Shown here: in pieces, positions 7,236-10,174 of the stretch
Layout of the letters: the number at the start of each line of letters is the position of its first letter
How positions within the stretch are numbered: position 1 is the stretch's first letter
Assembly (NCBI GenBank): GCA_946540675.1
Contig: CAMNIW010000034.1
Location: 1 to 10,174, forward strand
From: an uncultured Clostridia bacterium
GTDB lineage: Bacteria; Bacillota; Clostridia; Christensenellales; Borkfalkiaceae
Direction: 5' to 3'
Length of the DNA stretch: 10,174 bases
Position numbers and translations under genes: made by a program
The notes under the pieces: generated by a model
Databases searched by the model: none
Told to the model about the DNA's origin: nothing
What the model saw: only the letters and a program-made list of their open reading frames with translations

Positions 7236-8528
7236 ATGAACGAAGGCGACGGTAAGCCTCCCCCCAACACAGTCGCGGCGTATATAATAATATTCGTTGC
7301 GCTGGTACTTTTTTCGGCGTTCTTCTCGGCAACCGAGACCGCCTACACTTCTCTTAACCGCGCAAGGTTGAAAATACGCGCGGAGAGCGGCAAAAAGTCC
7401 GCCGCAAGGGCGCTTAAACTGACCGAACGATACGACAGGTTGCTGTTTACCATACTTATAGGAAACAATATCGTAAATATCGCTTTGGCGACCGTTTCCG
7501 CACTGCTTTTCGCTACGCTGATCACGTCCAACGCGGGACTGTCGGCGACCGTTTCTACGGCGGTATCGACGGTGATCGTTCTCGTCTTCGGCGAGATAAC
7601 CCCGAAGACCGTGGCGAAAGAGTATCCCGAACAGATAGCGGGTTATACGAGCGCGCCGATAAGTTTCTTTATAATAATACTCTTTCCGCTGAATATGATA
7701 TTCACGGGGTGGAAAGCTCTCCTTTCCAAGATATTCCGTTTCGGCGGCAAGGACAAGATAACCGAAGAAGAACTGTTGAGTTACGTCGAAGAAGCCAACG
7801 AAGACGGAACTCTCGACAACAGCGAGACCGAACTTATTTCCAGCGCGATAGAATTCAACGACGCCGAAGTCGGCGATATACTCGTTCCGCGCGTCAACGT
7901 AATAGCGGTCGAAGAAAATTCTTCTATGGAAGACGTTATGAAGACCTTTTTGGAACACGGCTTTTCACGTCTCCCCGTATACAGGGGATCCGTCGATACG
8001 ATAGTCGGTATGATACACGAAAAGGACTTTTACGCCGCTATGATGAAGGGCGCGAAGAATATCAAAAATCTTATAACGACTATGGGCTTCGCGACCGAAC
8101 ATATGAAGATCTCGGTACTGCTCCGCAGTATGCAAAAACAAAAAGTGCATATGGCGGCGGTCATCGACGAATACGGCGGAACGCTCGGCATAGTTACGCT
8201 CGAAGACATTCTCGAAGAACTCGTCGGGGAGATATGGGACGAACACGACGAAGTGGTAAACTACTTTACCAAGACGGGCGATAATACCTATCTCGTCGAC
8301 GGAAACGCCGAACTGTCGGATTTTTGCGAGACCTTCTCGCTCGAAGAAGACGAAGAAAACGATTCTAACACCGTCGGCGGCTGGGTAACCGAAAAAGTGG
8401 GCGACATACCGCATATAGGTTATGAGTTTTCTTGCGGAAATCTCACGATCGAAGTCACAAAGCGCACGCTTAAACGCGTACTCGAAATAAAAGTTACCGT
8501 AAACGAAAAAACCGAAAACGAAAACTGA
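7236..8528 (+). CDS. CNNM/CorC-family membrane protein (DUF21, CBS pair, CorC_HlyC)
   Basis: This 430-residue integral membrane protein belongs to the CNNM/CorC ('hemolysin C-like') family, members of which export or regulate Mg2+ or other divalent cations. Residues about 12-165 form the DUF21 membrane domain: helices near 14-33, 70-96, 103-120 and 137-158, with SAFFSATETAYTSLNRAR at 27-44, IGNNIVNIALA at 75-85 and FGEITPKTVAKE at 118-129. A CBS pair follows (about 213-268 and 275-332), including VPRVNVIAVE and AAVIDEYGGTLGIVTLEDILEELVGEI (307-333). The C-terminal CorC_HlyC domain spans about 345-422, with NTVGGWV and IPHIGYEF. The CBS pair in relatives binds adenine nucleotides. It has its own promoter and AGGAG ribosome binding site. 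It is divergent from the V-ATPase genes. The gene downstream, encoding a putative metal-binding protein, may share its transcript. The transported ion cannot be told from sequence, so no symbol is given. Confidence 0.93.
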   Translation: MNEGDGKPPPNTVAAYIIIFVALVLFSAFFSATETAYTSLNRARLKIRAESGKKSAARALKLTERYDRLLFTILIGNNIVNIALATVSALLFATLITSNAGLSATVSTAVSTVIVLVFGEITPKTVAKEYPEQIAGYTSAPISFFIIILFPLNMIFTGWKALLSKIFRFGGKDKITEEELLSYVEEANEDGTLDNSETELISSAIEFNDAEVGDILVPRVNVIAVEENSSMEDVMKTFLEHGFSRLPVYRGSVDTIVGMIHEKDFYAAMMKGAKNIKNLITTMGFATEHMKISVLLRSMQKQKVHMAAVIDEYGGTLGIVTLEDILEELVGEIWDEHDEVVNYFTKTGDNTYLVDGNAELSDFCETFSLEEDEENDSNTVGGWVTEKVGDIPHIGYEFSCGNLTIEVTKRTLKRVLEIKVTVNEKTENEN

Positions 8529-8530
8529 AT

Positions 8531-8579
8531 ATTTTTTTACGATATGGCAAAAATCTCTTTACAAAAAACGTAAGGAGAT
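8531..8579 (+). promoter_or_regulatory. Possible competing anti-Shine-Dalgarno stem
   Basis: A T-rich segment at 8531-8541 can pair with 8569-8579 in 11 consecutive positions: 8 Watson-Crick and 3 G-U. It uses the same ribosome-binding-site arm as the hairpin at 8549-8583, so the two folds exclude each other. T-rich DNA pairs readily with purine-rich sites by wobble, so this may be chance. Confidence 0.3.
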
Positions 8580-8585
8580 TTTTTT
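8549..8585 (+). terminator. Terminator-like hairpin that also hides the next gene's ribosome binding site
   Basis: AAAAATCTCTTTAC (8549-8562) pairs along its full 14 bases with GTAAGGAGATTTTT (8570-8583), with one G-U pair (8558/8574) and a seven-base loop, AAAAAAC. The T-run covers 8579-8585 and directly touches the ATG at 8586. It therefore has the form of an intrinsic terminator for the CorC-like gene. The 3' arm contains the only ribosome binding site of the following gene (AAGGAGAT, eight bases before its ATG), so folding would also block its translation. No clear separate promoter for the following gene is visible in the gap at 8529-8585, so conditional readthrough from upstream is plausible. 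Confidence 0.75.
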
Positions 8586-9866
8586 ATGAACCCGTTTAAG
8601 GAAAAAGCAAAACCCGTAGAAGACTATATTGAAAGCCTTAAAGACCTGTACCCCGTCCCGTATGACAAAAACGCGACCGACCCGTACACCAAGACGAGAA
8701 TAATTCTCGCCGCGGGCGCCGAATTCGAAGCGAACTGGCACTCGCACTCGATGCTGCGCCATATAGCCGACACCGATTTAAGACGAAGTATATCTTTGTC
8801 GAGATTTGTCGAAAAACAGCAACAGCAAAAAGTCTCTTGTCTTAAACCCGTAAACGAAACCGTGCTCGAAACGACGATAACCTACGAACAACTCGCCGTC
8901 GATCTCACCGCCGAAATGGCTAAAAAGGAAAAGAATTTTTACGTCAAAAAAGCGCTCGACTTCGCACTGCTCGAAGACTTCGACCATTTGTACCGCTATG
9001 CCGACCTTCTCGATACGGACGACGGCGTTCACGCCGAAAGGCTGGTCGGGAAATACACCGAAATTATGCCGGCGAGACCTACAGCCGCTCATCACCGCCA
9101 CCCGTTCGACAACGTAAAGCGCGACACCAACGGCAAAAAAGCCGACGTGCAAACAGTCCTTAACACCCTTATCATAACCGCCGCCGAACAGCAGACTATG
9201 AACTATTATATGAATCAGGCGTGCTTTTATAAAAACGATCTCGGAAGAAAACTGTTTGAAGAGATAAGCCTTGTCGAAGAAGAACACGTCACGCAGTACG
9301 GCTCGCTTATAGACACGTCGTACGACTTTCTCGAATGCAACCTTTTGCACGAATACGCCGAATGCTTTATTTATTGGTCAAACTATATGACCGAGACCGA
9401 CGCGCGTATAAGAAAGATTTGGGAACAAAACTTCGAAATAGAACTTTCTCACCTTGCCGAAGCGAGAAGACTTCTCAAAAAGTACGACGGAAAAGACTAC
9501 CCCGAAGTTATCTCCGACGCCGAATTCCCCGAACCCCTTTCTTTGCACGAAAACGTCAATTACGTAAGGGAAATAATAAAAGACAGCGTTCAGTTTACGG
9601 GCGACAAGGAAGACTATAAGGATATATCCGAACTCCCGTCCGATCACAGGTATTTCTCTTACAATAAGGCGATAAACGAACCGATAGCCGAAGAATCCGG
9701 TCACGAAGTGATAGAACGGCACATAAAGGACGTCGGGCAGGACTACCGATACGAAACCGACAAACACCCCTTCGCCGCTTTCCGCGACAGGAAAAAGGAT
9801 AACTGCTCCGCAGGGATAAAGCCCGACGCGGAACTTAAAGGAACGGGATTTATTCCGCTGAAATAA
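8586..9866 (+). CDS. Predicted tandem ferritin-like (di-metal) helical protein, family not recognised
   Basis: I do not recognise the family of this 426-residue soluble protein; there is no signal peptide or membrane helix. Its pattern is striking. Glu at 46, 101, 201 and 256 is each followed at exactly +30 by an acid (E76, D131, E231, E286) and at +33 by Q79, H134, H234 and H289. That is four helical hairpins with the E...[DE]xxH ligand pattern of rubrerythrin and other ferritin-like proteins. Units 1 and 2 are 55 residues apart, as are units 3 and 4, and the halves are offset by 155. This suggests two tandem four-helix bundles, the second with a full di-metal ligand set (E201, E231, H234, E256, E286, H289) and the first degenerate. 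The last ~125 residues lack the pattern. The ribosome binding site lies inside the preceding hairpin. Metal storage, oxidase or peroxide-scavenging roles are all possible; the function is inferred only at fold level. Confidence 0.72.
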   Translation: MNPFKEKAKPVEDYIESLKDLYPVPYDKNATDPYTKTRIILAAGAEFEANWHSHSMLRHIADTDLRRSISLSRFVEKQQQQKVSCLKPVNETVLETTITYEQLAVDLTAEMAKKEKNFYVKKALDFALLEDFDHLYRYADLLDTDDGVHAERLVGKYTEIMPARPTAAHHRHPFDNVKRDTNGKKADVQTVLNTLIITAAEQQTMNYYMNQACFYKNDLGRKLFEEISLVEEEHVTQYGSLIDTSYDFLECNLLHEYAECFIYWSNYMTETDARIRKIWEQNFEIELSHLAEARRLLKKYDGKDYPEVISDAEFPEPLSLHENVNYVREIIKDSVQFTGDKEDYKDISELPSDHRYFSYNKAINEPIAEESGHEVIERHIKDVGQDYRYETDKHPFAAFRDRKKDNCSAGIKPDAELKGTGFIPLK

Positions 9867-9884
9867 AGACCGGATATAAAACGC

Positions 9885-9915
9885 GCGCCCGACGGACTTG
9901 TCCGTCGGGCGCTTT
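9885..9915 (+). terminator. Intrinsic terminator-like hairpin after the ferritin-like gene
   Basis: A perfect 12-bp stem, GCGCCCGACGGA (9885-9896) with TCCGTCGGGCGC (9901-9912), closes a CTTG loop 18 bases after the stop codon. The following T-run is short (TTT). On the minus strand the same stem is followed by GTTTTATAT, so it may stop transcription from both sides. Confidence 0.8.
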
Positions 9916-9966
9916 CGAGCGGCTTATTTTCGCAATATTTATACGATGACGGGAAAAATAAACAAT

Positions 9967-9991
9967 GACAATTCAACGCGAGTTGCTTGTC
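9967..9991 (+). repeat. Nested hairpin with GCGA tetraloop
   Basis: GACAA (9967-9971) pairs with TTGTC (9987-9991), and CAAC (9974-9977) with GTTG (9982-9985), around a GCGA loop. An outer pairing of AATGAC (9964-9969) with GTCATT (9996-10001) is an alternative that reaches into the first repeat copy. It looks like part of the palindromic repeat cluster rather than a gene. Confidence 0.4.
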
Positions 9992-9994
9992 TAT

Positions 9995-10096
9995 CGTCAT
10001 TATGAGCCTGCATAGCAGGCGTGATAATCTACTTTGGTCTATAGTTCAAGGGGATTCTTCCCACCGCCCGTCAAAGCAGGTCGGGTCAGAATGACG
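9995..10096. mobile_element. Short palindromic intergenic element (REP/MITE-like)
   Basis: About 102 bases bounded by imperfect inverted termini: CGTCATTATGA at 9995-10005 and TCAGAATGACG at 10086-10096 (10 of 11 match). It contains two inverted repeat units: the forward one (9996-10031) has an internal perfect hairpin GCCTGC-ATA-GCAGGC (10006-10020), and the inverted one (10051-10096) includes a CCCG/CGGG stem. There is no coding capacity. Ends of the GTCATT...GAATC kind are common in dispersed bacterial intergenic repeats; whether it still moves is unknown. Confidence 0.6.
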
Positions 10097-10113
10097 GAAA
10101 AAACATTTTTATT

Positions 10114-10140
10114 GTCATCCAGAGCGAAGCGAAGAATCTA
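10114..10140 (+). repeat. Third copy of the GTCAT...GAATCta repeat unit
   Basis: GTCATCCAGAGC followed by GAAGCGAAGAATCTA at 10126-10140 is in the same orientation as the unit at 9996-10031 and inverted relative to that at 10051-10096. It is probably the left arm of a second element that continues beyond the window. Confidence 0.6.
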
Positions 10141-10166
10141 AGCGTGTTTGAGTACAGTAAACGCTT
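10140..10166 (+). repeat. Imperfect hairpin at the window edge
   Basis: AAGCG (10140-10144) pairs with CGCTT (10162-10166), with TTT/AAA pairing inside after a two-base bulge. It directly follows the third repeat copy, and its partner structure may lie outside the window. Confidence 0.35.
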
Positions 10167-10174
10167 GAAATATA

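Larger units (their letters stand above)
9916..10174. other. Gene-free end region
   Basis: About 260 bases follow the terminator with no supportable gene on either strand. The only content seen is the hairpins and repeat copies listed separately. A minus-strand open frame ending in this region (about 10000 to 9743) lies largely antisense to the ferritin-like gene and has no family resemblance. Confidence 0.7.

Noticed and set aside
9743..10000. 85-residue minus-strand frame at the end of the ferritin-like gene
   Set aside because: It is mostly antisense to the ferritin-like gene, crosses the terminator hairpin, and has no domain resemblance.
9945..10174. CRISPR array or tRNA gene in the repeat region
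   Set aside because: The repeats differ in orientation, length and spacing, and there are no regular spacers. No cloverleaf with conserved tRNA arms could be found.

Overview
The window holds most of a bacterial V-type (A/V-type) ATPase operon on the minus strand, and a divergent two-gene plus-strand cluster encoding a CNNM/CorC-type membrane protein and a large helical protein. It ends in a patch of small palindromic intergenic repeats. Moderate GC, very short spacing between genes, near-consensus sigma-70/A promoters, GGAGG-type ribosome binding sites and an ntp-style gene order suggest a Gram-positive, anaerobic Clostridia-like bacterium. Frequent ATA isoleucine codons alongside GCG/TCG/CGC codons would fit an uncultured gut lineage. 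This placement is inference; no RNA marker gene is present.

Minus strand, read from 7011 down to 1: ntpF (peripheral-stalk coiled coil), ntpI (membrane a/I subunit), ntpK (proteolipid), ntpE (stalk), ntpC (d/AC39 subunit), ntpG (subunit F), ntpA (catalytic A) and ntpB (B, cut by the window edge). The order is the one I know from the Enterococcus hirae ntp operon. Adjacent genes overlap by 8-14 bases, abut, or lie within 30 bases, so the set is probably one transcript from a good promoter (TTGACT-17-TATACT) at 7063-7091. The proteolipid carries every residue position of the known E. hirae Na+ site, so the enzyme is predicted to move Na+.

Plus strand: a consensus-like promoter (TTTACA-17-TAAAAT) at 7175-7203 drives a DUF21-CBS-CBS-CorC_HlyC protein (7236-8528). 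A 57-base gap follows, containing a 14-bp hairpin with a T-run that looks like an intrinsic terminator. The 3' arm of this hairpin is the Shine-Dalgarno sequence of the next gene, so readthrough and translation of that gene may be controlled together.

That next gene (8586-9866) encodes a 426-residue protein of a family I do not recognise. It shows a four-fold internal pattern of carboxylate and [DE]xxH positions with exact spacing (Glu, +30 acid, +33 His or Gln). This reads as two tandem ferritin-like four-helix bundles, the second with an intact di-metal ligand set and the first degenerate. It is the best candidate here for something undescribed.

A 12-bp bidirectional terminator-like hairpin (9885-9912) closes the cluster. 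From about 9945 to the end there is no gene, only nested hairpins and three diverged copies of a GTCATtctGAgc...GAATCta intergenic repeat in alternating orientation.
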